Positions 33,618 through 42,339 of a DNA stretch of 64,000 nucleotides are shown one piece after another; position 1 is the stretch's first letter, and the number at the start of each line of letters is the position of its first letter. Source of the DNA: Nibrella viscosa (GTDB lineage: Bacteria > Bacteroidota > Bacteroidia > Cytophagales > Spirosomataceae). The notes beneath the pieces are model-generated. The model was not told the origin of the DNA. It saw nothing but the letters and a program-made list of their open reading frames with translations, and did not search any database. The stretch lies in the NCBI RefSeq assembly GCF_039541875.1, contig NZ_BAABHB010000003.1:496001-560000 (forward strand), written 5' to 3'. Both the position numbers and the translations under genes were made by a program.

Positions 33618-34448
33618 TTAAATGTCATCGACAAATGTATTTTCCCGTTTTCGGAAGAAGTAAAGAGCCAGGATCAGGCAAATCCCTACAATCAGTACCG
33701 AAGCGAGAACACTTTGTGGATTAAAAAAGGCTTTTCCGCCGAGCAAAGACCAGCGAAAGCCATCAATTATCCCAACCAGGGGATTTAACATATATAAAGA
33801 GTACCATCTTTCGTCGGCTACGAGCCGACTGCTATACGCAATCGGACAGGCGTAAAATCCTATCTGAACCAGAAACGGAATTAGTTGCCCCACATCACGA
33901 AAGCGAACGTTAAGAACGGCAAAAAACAGGCCGAAAGCAAAAGAAGCCAGCAGGGCCAGCAGGATAAACACCGGCAGAAACAGCAGGTGCCAGTCTGGCG
34001 AAACCTGATACCAGACCGCAAATAAGACAAAGAGGGCCAGGGAGATCAGGAAGTCCAGGAAACTCACCATAACCGAACTCATCGGCATTATTAACCGCGG
34101 AAAGTATACTTTTGTTACCAGGTTGGCATTGACGGTGATGCTGGAGCTGACCTGCGTAAACGCATTGGAAAAGAATGTCCAGACGGTGAGACCGGCCAAA
34201 ACCATCAGAGGATACGGTACCCCAGGATCGGCGGGCAGCTTGGCCACTTTGCTGAATACGAACACCATAATCAGCATTGTAGTCAATGGTCGGATCAGAC
34301 TCCACGAGATACCCAGTGCAGATTGTTTGTAGCGCACAGAAATATCACGCATTGAGAGAATGAGGAGCAGTTCACGGTTACGCCAGAGATCACGCCAGTA
34401 GTGGCGCTCCGACCGACCAGACTCGATAACTATTTCCTGTGTTTTCAC
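33618..34448 (-). CDS. wzm: Polysaccharide ABC exporter permease
   Basis: A 276-residue ABC-2 type permease. The soluble N-terminus with WRDLWRNRELLLILSMRDIS and VRYKQSALGISWSLIRPL is the conserved entry of Wzm/TagG-type permeases. Six membrane helices follow, and the C-terminal part includes NPLVGIIDGFRWSLLGG. It forms the membrane channel for the Wzt ATPase next to it. A heptad-repeat hairpin lies between it and the chain-length gene. Confidence 0.95.
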   Translation of the reverse strand: MKTQEIVIESGRSERHYWRDLWRNRELLLILSMRDISVRYKQSALGISWSLIRPLTTMLIMVFVFSKVAKLPADPGVPYPLMVLAGLTVWTFFSNAFTQVSSSITVNANLVTKVYFPRLIMPMSSVMVSFLDFLISLALFVLFAVWYQVSPDWHLLFLPVFILLALLASFAFGLFFAVLNVRFRDVGQLIPFLVQIGFYACPIAYSSRLVADERWYSLYMLNPLVGIIDGFRWSLLGGKAFFNPQSVLASVLIVGICLILALYFFRKRENTFVDDI

Positions 34449-34451
34449 TAG

Positions 34452-34546
34452 TTGAATTAAGAGTTGAGAATTAAGAGTTAAGAATTAAAAAGAACAATGT
34501 GGTACGTCAGCCCAACTGCCGGGCGGCCCCGTCTTAATTCTTAACA
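34452..34546. repeat. Heptad-repeat hairpin, GAATTAA type
   Basis: The left arm, 34452-34492, is tandem heptads (GAATTAA, GAGTTGA, GAATTAA, GAGTTAA, GAATTAA). The right arm, 34531-34546, is GTCTTAATTCTTAACA. The spacer holds the CGTCAGCCCAACT also present at 6614-6626. Confidence 0.87.
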
Positions 34547-34559
34547 TATCACTTATTTC

Positions 34560-35660
34560 CTAGCCTTCCTGCATAATGGAGCGGTACGTCTCCCGGAAGA
34601 AGATAATTATGACACTGAAAAAAAGCCCCAGCGCTATACCGACCTGCATGGCTGCAGACGACTTTACCTCCCGGAAAAGTGGTAAAGATACCGGCTCAAT
34701 AATCGTAAACAAAGGCGCTTCCCGTATCAGGGAAAGCTTCATGTTTTCTTCACTCTGCAGCGCCTGGAAATAGACCGTTGTCAGGAAAGAGGAGTTACGG
34801 GTAAGTTTCGTTTCCTGAACGCGCCCTTCGGCAACTACGACCTGCTGATTCTGATCCTGATACCGGGCCAGCCTGGTTTCCGACAATCCCAGTTCCCTGC
34901 CCAGCGAGTCGGCCCGACGCTTTAGCAACTCGTGCATTTCGCGGGTCTTCTTGGTTTGTTTCTGCCGATAATCTTCTTCAATGGTCTCCAGATGGGTCTC
35001 CACAAATGCCTTGGCCAGATCTTCATCTTCCATACCGGCTCGTAGCTGCATAAAGGACGATTTACGTTCCGGCTGACTAACCCCTATCTCATTCTGAATC
35101 CGGGTGTAGATCTGGGCCAGGGCCTTATGGTCATGCATGGTATACTCTTCCGGCTTTTTGGCCTGCGGAAGACTATAAGTCCGGAGTTCCTCATTCTCCT
35201 CCCATTCATCATCAAGGATTCCGCCATGGCGGATATAATAGTTAAGCAGCAAGGTGTCTTTGCCCTTGATGTTGACGGTCTTCATGAGGGTTTTCTCGAC
35301 AACCGGCCGGGATTTGGCATAGATCATGAAGTTGTCTCCTACAAAAATGTTGGCTTCGGGTGCGGCCTGCCCCAGTCCAAAAGCGGTGGCTAAGGCGCCC
35401 ATATCACCAAAACTGTTGCTGGCACCGCCCAGGTTAAAGGTAGTGGTTGCCGAATAAATCACTTTTTTATCGGTCAGCTTATCTTTAACAAAGCCGATAA
35501 TGCCACCAGCCAGCACAAGGCCCAGTAAAATCTTCCAGTTTCGTTTGAAAACATACTTCAGGCGAAAGATGGAGAGCAGAACCGCCTTGGGTGAGACCTG
35601 ATCCGGCGGTACAGGCCGCACGGTCATATTGTTTGTTTCGGTTGAGTTGACAGTACTCAT
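34560..35660 (-). CDS. Wzz-type chain-length determinant protein
   Basis: A 366-residue protein with two membrane helices, near residues 39-57 (RNWKILLGLVLAGGIIGFV) and at the C-terminus (SSAAMQVGIALGLFFSVIIIFF preceded by the Pro-rich EPVSLPLFRE). Between them is a long periplasmic helical region (about residues 185-290) with coiled-coil character (KQTKKTREMHELLKRRADSL). No tyrosine-kinase domain is attached. Such proteins set the length of exported glycan and contact the outer-membrane exporter. It lies 22 bp downstream of the Wza-like gene. Confidence 0.88.
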   Translation of the reverse strand: MSTVNSTETNNMTVRPVPPDQVSPKAVLLSIFRLKYVFKRNWKILLGLVLAGGIIGFVKDKLTDKKVIYSATTTFNLGGASNSFGDMGALATAFGLGQAAPEANIFVGDNFMIYAKSRPVVEKTLMKTVNIKGKDTLLLNYYIRHGGILDDEWEENEELRTYSLPQAKKPEEYTMHDHKALAQIYTRIQNEIGVSQPERKSSFMQLRAGMEDEDLAKAFVETHLETIEEDYRQKQTKKTREMHELLKRRADSLGRELGLSETRLARYQDQNQQVVVAEGRVQETKLTRNSSFLTTVYFQALQSEENMKLSLIREAPLFTIIEPVSLPLFREVKSSAAMQVGIALGLFFSVIIIFFRETYRSIMQEG

Positions 35661-35682
35661 AAGTGTAATCCAGGTCTGTTTT

Positions 35683-38274
35683 TTATCGAATGGTCCGGTA
35701 GGCCAGGATCAGGGTAATCAGGGTCATAACGGAGCTGGTAATGGCCGTTGCCTGACCCAGGACCTGCTGTGGCGTAAGCGGGTTTGTAGTCCGGGTAGGC
35801 ACTATAATCTCCGAGCCGGGCTCTATCCGGGGATAAATATTAAAAAACATAAACTTTCGGGTGCGGTCGACGGAGCCGTTGGCGTATACCACAAATGCCT
35901 TTCTTCGCTGTGATTTGGCTGTAAAGCCCCCGGCTTGCGCTATATAATCCTGAAACGTCTGACTCGGGCGGAACTTCACCGTATTCGGTAGCAGCACTTC
36001 GCCCTGAAGCCGGACTGTTTCCAGGCGCTTGGGAATCCGGAGCACATCATTTTCCTGAATCAACATATCTTCCGTTGAGCCGGGGTTGGCCAGAATACGC
36101 TTCAGGTTAATGCCTATTGCTTCTTGCTTACCGGTAGCGAGCGGATCGACCCGAACCACGCTTTTGCGGGCATCATCGGCTACTTCGGCTATTGAGCGCT
36201 GTTGCTGGGCAATCTCCTCAGGGCTTAGCTGAATGGAGCGAACCAGGGTAGCACCTTCTATGTACGCATAAGGCGTTAACCCGCCGGCCATGTTTACCAG
36301 ATCCGAGACTTTCTGATCCTTGCTCCGGATAGGGTAATTGCCCGGTACAATTACTTCCCCTTCTACCCGGGCGTAGGTCTGGACCTGATAATTTGGTGAC
36401 CGCCGAACGGTTATCTGATCAAAGGGTTCCAGCAAAAACTTACTCTCGCCGGGGTTGATTGACAGATCTCGGTTGATGGAGATGCGGTACGTTTCCGCTA
36501 CTTCGGCGGTCGTAGATTTGGGATCGACATCCTTCTTCCGGCGAACCACCTCAATTTGCGACGAAGCGGCCGATTCTTTTAAACCGCCAACCCGCAGAAT
36601 CAGATCCTCCAGCGTCATGTTTGCCATGTACGGCATCGTAATATAGTCGGCTGCATTGTTGATCTCGCCCTGTATGATAATCGTAGCTGGTTCGGCCAGG
36701 TTAAATCGCGACGGAATAACGATATTGTCTTCCCGCTGTAGCGGTATGTCCTCCCGTGTCCCATTGATAATATCGGCGTAGTTCACAGTTATGGTCTCAA
36801 TCGCCAGATCTTCACGGGTACGCACAATGGTAATCCGGCCCGTAAAGGCATCTCCTTTGAGGCCATCGGCAGTAGCAATTAACTGTTTCAGGGTCTTATT
36901 CTGATCCAGCGAATACTGCCCCGGCCGGAATACGGCCCCTTCTATGGTTACCTGGTTCTCAAACCGGTCGAGAATCTGCTCCACCATTACCTGATCGCCA
37001 TCCTGTAGGGTAAAGGTGTCGAATTGTTCGGAGGCAACATCAATAACTTTGCGCTCCCGGTCGGTCAGCCGCGTAATCTTAATCCGGCTTTTGTAAGCGT
37101 TGGCCGAAAAGCCGCCCGCAAAATAAAGAAGCTTACCCAGGTGCTCGTCGGGCAGCATCTCAAATGTTTTGTTACGCTTGACGGGACCGGTAATTTCTAC
37201 CCGTTTCTCAAACGTCTGGAAGCGAATGTTGTCATTGTCCCGCAGACGAACATCGTTTCGCTGAACACCCAGCAGTAGCAAATCGTACAGGTCCAGGGTA
37301 GCGATGACCTTGTTGTTCCGGATAACCTGCACTTTACGGAACGAGCCCAGTTCATTTGGCCCTCCCGACTGGTAAATGGCGTTCATCGCCGTTGACAATG
37401 AAGAGATAGAATAGGTACCTGGCTTTACGGCCTCGCCCAGGACAGACACCCGGATACTCCGGATATTACCCAGCGTCAACTCCAGATAGGTATTCTGGGG
37501 GCCGTAGGTGCTGTTGCGAAGTCCTACAAATTTTTTCGACAGCCGATCGATGATCCGGGTTTTAGCAGCCTCAATGGATAAGCCGACTACAGATACCGGA
37601 CCAATTCCGGTTTGGTTGGCAAGGTAAATATTACCCTCCGGAGAGACGGTCTGGGAGAAATCGGCTTCTGAATAGCCATACAAGCGAATATTTAGCTGAT
37701 CGCCCGGCCCGACCTGATAATTCTGAGGAGTGGCCATATTGAGGTTGGGCGCAAACGTTTCCTGGTAGGCCGGATTGTTGAAAATCTCAAACCCGAACAG
37801 CTTCCGGCGGATTTCCTGTTTCTCCCGCTCACGGGCAGCCTCATAGCCCTGTTCCTGCAGTTCATCACTGGTCAGTTGGTTTTTGGCTTTCTGGTCTTCC
37901 TGTGCCTGAATCTCAAAGTCAGTTCCGGTTGGGTTAGCTCCGTTCTGGTTCGATAGCTGCGTTTGGGTACGGCCGGTCTGGGGTTGCTGGCCCGGTGCCG
38001 ATTGCGTTGAGGGTTGAGGCTGACCAGAGGTGCTCCGGCCGGCCGGATTTTGCGGGGACGTCTGGCCGGGAACAGGGCGCCCGGGCAGGCCCTGAGTGGG
38101 CAGGTTACGAGGTAAATTTCCGGGTAAAGTAGAGGGAGTGGACGATGGAGCCGGGGTGGCGGGTGCCGGTACGGCCTGCCCCAGCAAATTGCCGCTAAGC
38201 ATACCTGCCAGAACTAATCCCAATACCAACCGGAGACCGGATAAACCAACTTTTTTCCTGAATGATTGTGCCAT
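35683..38274 (-). CDS. Wza-like outer-membrane polysaccharide exporter with multiple SLBB domains
   Basis: An 863-residue protein started at the ATG at 38272-38274 (MAQSFRKKVGLSGLR). A signal peptide is followed by about 100 residues of low complexity rich in Pro, Gln, Ser and Thr (residues 35-125). The poly-export domain is near residues 180-250 (YQVGPGDQLNIRLYGYSEAD), and then a series of SLBB domains begins with motifs such as VSVLGEAVKPGTYSISSLST, VTIEGAVFRPGQYSL, RVEGEVIVPGNYPI and RLQGEVLLPNTVKF. A C-terminal helix (VLGQATAITSSVMTLITLIL) may insert in the outer membrane. It heads the polysaccharide operon and is divergent from parE across 292 bp. Confidence 0.92.
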   Translation of the reverse strand: MAQSFRKKVGLSGLRLVLGLVLAGMLSGNLLGQAVPAPATPAPSSTPSTLPGNLPRNLPTQGLPGRPVPGQTSPQNPAGRSTSGQPQPSTQSAPGQQPQTGRTQTQLSNQNGANPTGTDFEIQAQEDQKAKNQLTSDELQEQGYEAAREREKQEIRRKLFGFEIFNNPAYQETFAPNLNMATPQNYQVGPGDQLNIRLYGYSEADFSQTVSPEGNIYLANQTGIGPVSVVGLSIEAAKTRIIDRLSKKFVGLRNSTYGPQNTYLELTLGNIRSIRVSVLGEAVKPGTYSISSLSTAMNAIYQSGGPNELGSFRKVQVIRNNKVIATLDLYDLLLLGVQRNDVRLRDNDNIRFQTFEKRVEITGPVKRNKTFEMLPDEHLGKLLYFAGGFSANAYKSRIKITRLTDRERKVIDVASEQFDTFTLQDGDQVMVEQILDRFENQVTIEGAVFRPGQYSLDQNKTLKQLIATADGLKGDAFTGRITIVRTREDLAIETITVNYADIINGTREDIPLQREDNIVIPSRFNLAEPATIIIQGEINNAADYITMPYMANMTLEDLILRVGGLKESAASSQIEVVRRKKDVDPKSTTAEVAETYRISINRDLSINPGESKFLLEPFDQITVRRSPNYQVQTYARVEGEVIVPGNYPIRSKDQKVSDLVNMAGGLTPYAYIEGATLVRSIQLSPEEIAQQQRSIAEVADDARKSVVRVDPLATGKQEAIGINLKRILANPGSTEDMLIQENDVLRIPKRLETVRLQGEVLLPNTVKFRPSQTFQDYIAQAGGFTAKSQRRKAFVVYANGSVDRTRKFMFFNIYPRIEPGSEIIVPTRTTNPLTPQQVLGQATAITSSVMTLITLILAYRTIR

Positions 38275-38566
38275 TAGAAGATGGAAAATTTGGCTATTTT
38301 GCATATTTTTAAGATGTGTGCTGTTGGAGACAGCTTTTCTGCAAAGTCAATTCTTTAAACGCTGATATAGCTCGAAGTAGTACTTTTACAACAGTTCAGG
38401 AAGCAAAGTAAGTGAACTTTTGTCGTAATTTAAATAGTTATCTATTCAGCGGATTAAATTCTTATATTGGCGGTGAGGGGGTCATTTTTCCGAATCCGTG
38501 GGGAACCACCTTATCATTTTTTCTTTCTTCAACAACCAGTCTAATTGAACAATTTAAGGACCACAC

Positions 38567-40462
38567 ATGGCTGAAACAACAAACCAAAATGTACAGTATA
38601 CGGAAGATAGCATTCGGTCACTCGACTGGAGGGAGCATATACGTCTACGCCCGGGTATGTACATTGGAAAACTGGGCGACGGCTCAGCCGCCGACGATGG
38701 CATTTATGTGCTGCTGAAAGAAATCATTGACAACTCCATCGACGAACACGTGATGGGGAATGGCAAAATTATTGATATTAAAGTCACCGATCACCGCGTT
38801 GAGGTACGCGACTACGGCCGGGGTATTCCGCTGGGAAAAGTAGTCGATTGCGTTTCCAAAATAAATACGGGTGGTAAATACGATTCCGGCGCTTTTCAGA
38901 AATCGGTTGGCCTGAACGGTGTCGGCACCAAAGCGACTAATGCCCTGTCCACCTACTTCCGCGTGCAGTCGTTCCGCGACGGCAAGACCAAATGGGCGGA
39001 GTTTAAGCGCGGGGAACTGGCAGCTGAATCGGACCTGGAGAATACAAATCAGCGGAACGGTACCCAGATCATCTTTGAGCCGGATAATACCGTGTTTAAG
39101 AACTTCCACTTCATTCCCCAGTTCCTGGAGAATATGATCTGGAATTACTGCTACCTGAACGCCGGACTGACCATCCAGTTCAACGGACAGAAGTTTGTAT
39201 CCCAGAATGGCCTGCTCGACCTGCTGCGAAATAAGACGGATGAAGATGCACTCCGGTATCCGATTATTCACCTGAAAGGGCAGGATCTGGAAATCGCACT
39301 GACCCACGGTAACCAGTACGGCGAAGAATACTACTCGTTTGTGAACGGGCAGTATACAACCCAGGGCGGGACTCACCTGGCGGCCTTACGCGAAGCCATC
39401 GTCAAAACGGTTCGGGAACACTTCAACAAGGATTACGATCCGTCGGATGTGCGGGCGTCGATTATTGGGGCTATCAGCCTTCGGGTACAGGAGCCGGTGT
39501 TCGAGTCGCAAACCAAGACCAAACTAGGGTCAATAAACATGGCACCGGATGCCAGTGCGCCTACGGTCCGGTCGTTTGTACTCGACTTTGTGAAAGACCG
39601 GCTGGACGATTACCTGCACATGCACCCCGAAACCCGCGATGCGCTGAAGAAGCGGATCGAGCAGTCGGAGCGGGAGCGTAAGGAACTGGCAGGTATCAAG
39701 AAATTAGCCAATGAGCGTGCCAAAAAAGCCAATCTGCACAACAAAAAACTGCGCGACTGCCGCATTCACCTGCCGGACAGCAAGGCCGAGGACCGTTACC
39801 AGACTACGCTGTTTATCACCGAAGGCGATTCGGCCAGCGGATCAATCACCAAGTCGCGTAACGTACAGACGCAGGCGGTATTCAGTTTGCGTGGTAAGCC
39901 CCTCAACTGCTTTGGCCTTACCAAAAAGGTGGTGTATGAAAACGAAGAATTTAACCTGCTGCAGCACGCGCTGGATATTGAAGATGGGCTGGACAACCTG
40001 CGCTACAACCGCATTGTGATTGCCACCGATGCCGACGTCGACGGCATGCACATCCGGTTGCTGATGCTGACGTTCTTCCTACAGTTCTTCCCCGATCTGG
40101 TGCGGAACGGTCACCTGTATATTCTGGAGACGCCCCTGTTTCGGGTACGCAACCCGAAGAACCACAAAGAGACCATTTATTGCTACTCGGAAGAAGAGAA
40201 GCAGAAAGCGATGAACAAGCTATCGTCGGGTGGCCGCAAGATCGAGATTACCCGGTTTAAAGGATTAGGTGAAATCTCTCCCGAAGAATTCGGACTCTTT
40301 ATCGGCGAAAACATGCGCCTGGAGCCGGTGATTATGGAGAAGGAAACTTCCATTCCCAAACTGCTCAGCTACTATATGGGCAAGAATACGCCCGACCGTC
40401 AGCGGTTTATCATTGAAAACCTGCGCATCGAAAAAGACATCGAAGAAGCCGCTTTGGTGTAG
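38567..40462 (+). CDS. parE: DNA topoisomerase IV subunit B (ParE, Bacteroidota type)
   Basis: A 631-residue type IIA topoisomerase B subunit. The GHKL ATPase shows EIIDNSIDEHVMGNG, DYGRGIPLGKV and GLNGVGTKATNALS. QTKTKLGS with the catalytic-loop Lys follows. The Toprim domain has TLFITEGDSASGSI (Glu for Mg2+), QAVFSLRGKPLN and ATDADVDGMHIRLL (DxD). Compared with GyrB the overall length is short, and ending soon after ITRFKGLGEISPEEF and RRF-type residues is usual for ParE. It decatenates replicated chromosomes with ParC. The upstream region 38275-38566, shared with the exporter gene, has no clear consensus promoter. Confidence 0.92.
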   Translation: MAETTNQNVQYTEDSIRSLDWREHIRLRPGMYIGKLGDGSAADDGIYVLLKEIIDNSIDEHVMGNGKIIDIKVTDHRVEVRDYGRGIPLGKVVDCVSKINTGGKYDSGAFQKSVGLNGVGTKATNALSTYFRVQSFRDGKTKWAEFKRGELAAESDLENTNQRNGTQIIFEPDNTVFKNFHFIPQFLENMIWNYCYLNAGLTIQFNGQKFVSQNGLLDLLRNKTDEDALRYPIIHLKGQDLEIALTHGNQYGEEYYSFVNGQYTTQGGTHLAALREAIVKTVREHFNKDYDPSDVRASIIGAISLRVQEPVFESQTKTKLGSINMAPDASAPTVRSFVLDFVKDRLDDYLHMHPETRDALKKRIEQSERERKELAGIKKLANERAKKANLHNKKLRDCRIHLPDSKAEDRYQTTLFITEGDSASGSITKSRNVQTQAVFSLRGKPLNCFGLTKKVVYENEEFNLLQHALDIEDGLDNLRYNRIVIATDADVDGMHIRLLMLTFFLQFFPDLVRNGHLYILETPLFRVRNPKNHKETIYCYSEEEKQKAMNKLSSGGRKIEITRFKGLGEISPEEFGLFIGENMRLEPVIMEKETSIPKLLSYYMGKNTPDRQRFIIENLRIEKDIEEAALV

Positions 40463-40469
40463 GAGTTAA

Positions 40470-40560
40470 GAATTAAGAGTGATGAGTGAAGAATTATGGA
40501 GAATGGGTTAGTAGCTTTGCAGCTTACCACGCTTAATTCGTAACTCATCACTCTTAATTC
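40470..40560. repeat. Heptad-repeat hairpin between parE and pheA
   Basis: The left arm at 40470-40498 contains GAATTAAGAGTGATGAGT and then GAAGAATTAT. The right arm, 40531-40560, is its near-perfect complement (TTAATTCGTAACTCATCACT, then CTTAATTC). The two arms match over 26 of about 29 bases. The apex holds TTTGCAGCTTACCACG. It starts 8 bp after the parE stop and ends 5 bp before pheA. Confidence 0.87.
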
Positions 40561-40565
40561 CCTGT

Positions 40566-41639
40566 ATGACGCTTGAATCCCTCCGTAACCAGATTGACTC
40601 CATTGATGACCAATTGCTCAGCCTGCTCAACCAGCGTATGGACCTGGTGCGGCAGGTGGGGGAACTGAAACGGTCAAGCAATGCCATCATTTACCGGCCT
40701 GAGCGGGAGCTTCAGATTGTAGACCGGCTTACCCGGCAAAACAACGGCCTGCTGAACCGGGCGGCTATTGAAGCTATCTTTCTGGAAATCTTTGCCGTTT
40801 CGCGCAATTTGGAATTGCCGGAGCGGGTTTCCTTTTTAGGGCCAGAGGGGAGCTTTACCCATCAGGTAGCCGAAAGCCGGTTTGGAGCCATGAGTTCCTA
40901 TATGGCGTTGCCTACAATTCGCTCAGTATTTGAGAGCGTAGAGACAGGCCGGACGCGGTTCGGGGTGGTGCCGATTGAAAATAACCAGGAGGGGGTTGTG
41001 AATGAAACTATCGACCTGCTGCTGGAAAAAGAGCTGACTATTGCCGCCGAAGCCCAGATTCCGGTGCATTTTACGTTTGCCACTCAGTCGGACAACATCA
41101 ACGAAATTACCCACATCTACTCTAAAGACATTGCGTTCCGGCAGTGCAGTAAATTCCTGAGTGAATATTTCGAGGATACCGAGGTGGAGATGGTGCCGGT
41201 TGAATCTACCTCTAAGGCCGCCAAACTGGCTGCTCAGCAGCCCAATGCAGCCGCCATCTGCTCCCACATTGCGGCCAAGCTCTTTACGGTACCCATCCTG
41301 TTCGATAACATAGAAGACAGTGACCTGAACCGCACCCGCTTCCTGATTCTGGCGAAGGATTTTGTGAACCAGCCCAGTGGTCACGACAAGACTACCCTGA
41401 TTGCCCGGCTGGCCAATACCAACAAACCCGGTGTGCTGGCTGAGTTTCTCCAGGAGTTCAACGCCCGCAACATCAACCTGACCAAAATAGAAAGCCGGCC
41501 ACTCCGCGAAGGCGCTACCTTCCGCTACTGGTTCCTGCTCGAATGCGAAGGGCACGTTGATGACCCTGCCTTAAAGGATATTCTGAATCACCACACGGCT
41601 GAAGTGAAGTGGCTGGGCAGCTACGTGCGGGTGTCCTGA
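40566..41639 (+). CDS. pheA: Bifunctional chorismate mutase / prephenate dehydratase
   Basis: A 357-residue protein. The N-terminal AroQ-type chorismate mutase has LESLRNQIDSIDDQLLSLLN (residues 3-22), RMDLVRQVGELK and YRPERE. The prephenate dehydratase domain runs from about residue 86 (VSFLGPEGSFTHQVAE) through GVVPIENNQEGVV to SDLNRTRFLIL, with the catalytic Thr-Arg-Phe. A C-terminal ACT domain (KPGVLAEFLQEFNARNINLT, IESRPL) should bind phenylalanine for feedback control. It catalyses two steps of phenylalanine synthesis. It is convergent with the broken Uma2 gene, stops 1 bp apart. Confidence 0.95.
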   Translation: MTLESLRNQIDSIDDQLLSLLNQRMDLVRQVGELKRSSNAIIYRPERELQIVDRLTRQNNGLLNRAAIEAIFLEIFAVSRNLELPERVSFLGPEGSFTHQVAESRFGAMSSYMALPTIRSVFESVETGRTRFGVVPIENNQEGVVNETIDLLLEKELTIAAEAQIPVHFTFATQSDNINEITHIYSKDIAFRQCSKFLSEYFEDTEVEMVPVESTSKAAKLAAQQPNAAAICSHIAAKLFTVPILFDNIEDSDLNRTRFLILAKDFVNQPSGHDKTTLIARLANTNKPGVLAEFLQEFNARNINLTKIESRPLREGATFRYWFLLECEGHVDDPALKDILNHHTAEVKWLGSYVRVS

Positions 41640-41640
41640 T

Positions 41641-42230
41641 TCAGGCGTTTACAGGCAGAATATCCTCGGTATCGGCATACGCCACGGGCATACTGATCGT
41701 CAGGTCGATGCTGGCCAGATAAATGCTTTCGTTGATGGACTGAGCTTCTGAGGCCAGAAACCAGAAATCGTTTTCACCTTTCCGAAACACTTCGGCCCGG
41801 ATCGTTTGCGAGTCGATAAGCACGTATTCAGATAAAGTGGGAATCCGGCGGTAGAAGACAAATTTTTCCCCCGGTCGTAGGCTTCAGTGCTTTTTGATAA
41901 TACTTCGATAATAAGCGTAGGGTTAGTTACCGTATCCCGCTTAGCATCGGCGTACTGGTTTGGTCCGTAGATAACCAGTATATCGGGGTAGGTGTACAAA
42001 GTAGTCTCTGGTATGTGCAGGCGCAAATCGCTGGAATATCCCCGACACGATGAGCCACGCAGCTTTATCCCAGTCTCAATGGTGAGATTCGCCGTAATAC
42101 GAACATGGTTGGGCGAAGCGCCGGCCATAGCGAATATTTCGCCATTGTGGTACTCGCTTTTATAAAGAGCTTCACGCTCCCGTTCCAGGTACTGCTCCGG
42201 GGTATAATATATTTTAGGTTGTGCAGTCAT
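41641..42230 (-). pseudogene. Uma2 family (DUF820) putative endonuclease, frameshifted
   Basis: The N-terminal part from the ATG at 42228-42230 reads MTAQPKIYYTPEQYLERERE through YPDILVIYGPNQYADAKRDT and LIIEVLSKSTEAYDRGK, as in Uma2 proteins with their restriction-endonuclease-like Asp and Glu. After DRGK the frame changes at the five-T run 41863-41867. In the other frame the expected continuation, FVFYRRIPTLSEYVLIDS and then the C-terminus to 41641, is intact. Restoring one base in that run would give about 195 residues. This is either a recent homopolymer slippage, a phase-variable tract or a sequencing error. Confidence 0.8.
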
Positions 42231-42339
42231 TAGTCATTGGGTTGTTTACCAAAGATACCACTTTTCCCGCCAATTTGCTGACCGTGAACTTAAAGCCTAT
42301 ACAACGGTTTTCGTTCATAGAAAGTACCTTTTTAAAATA

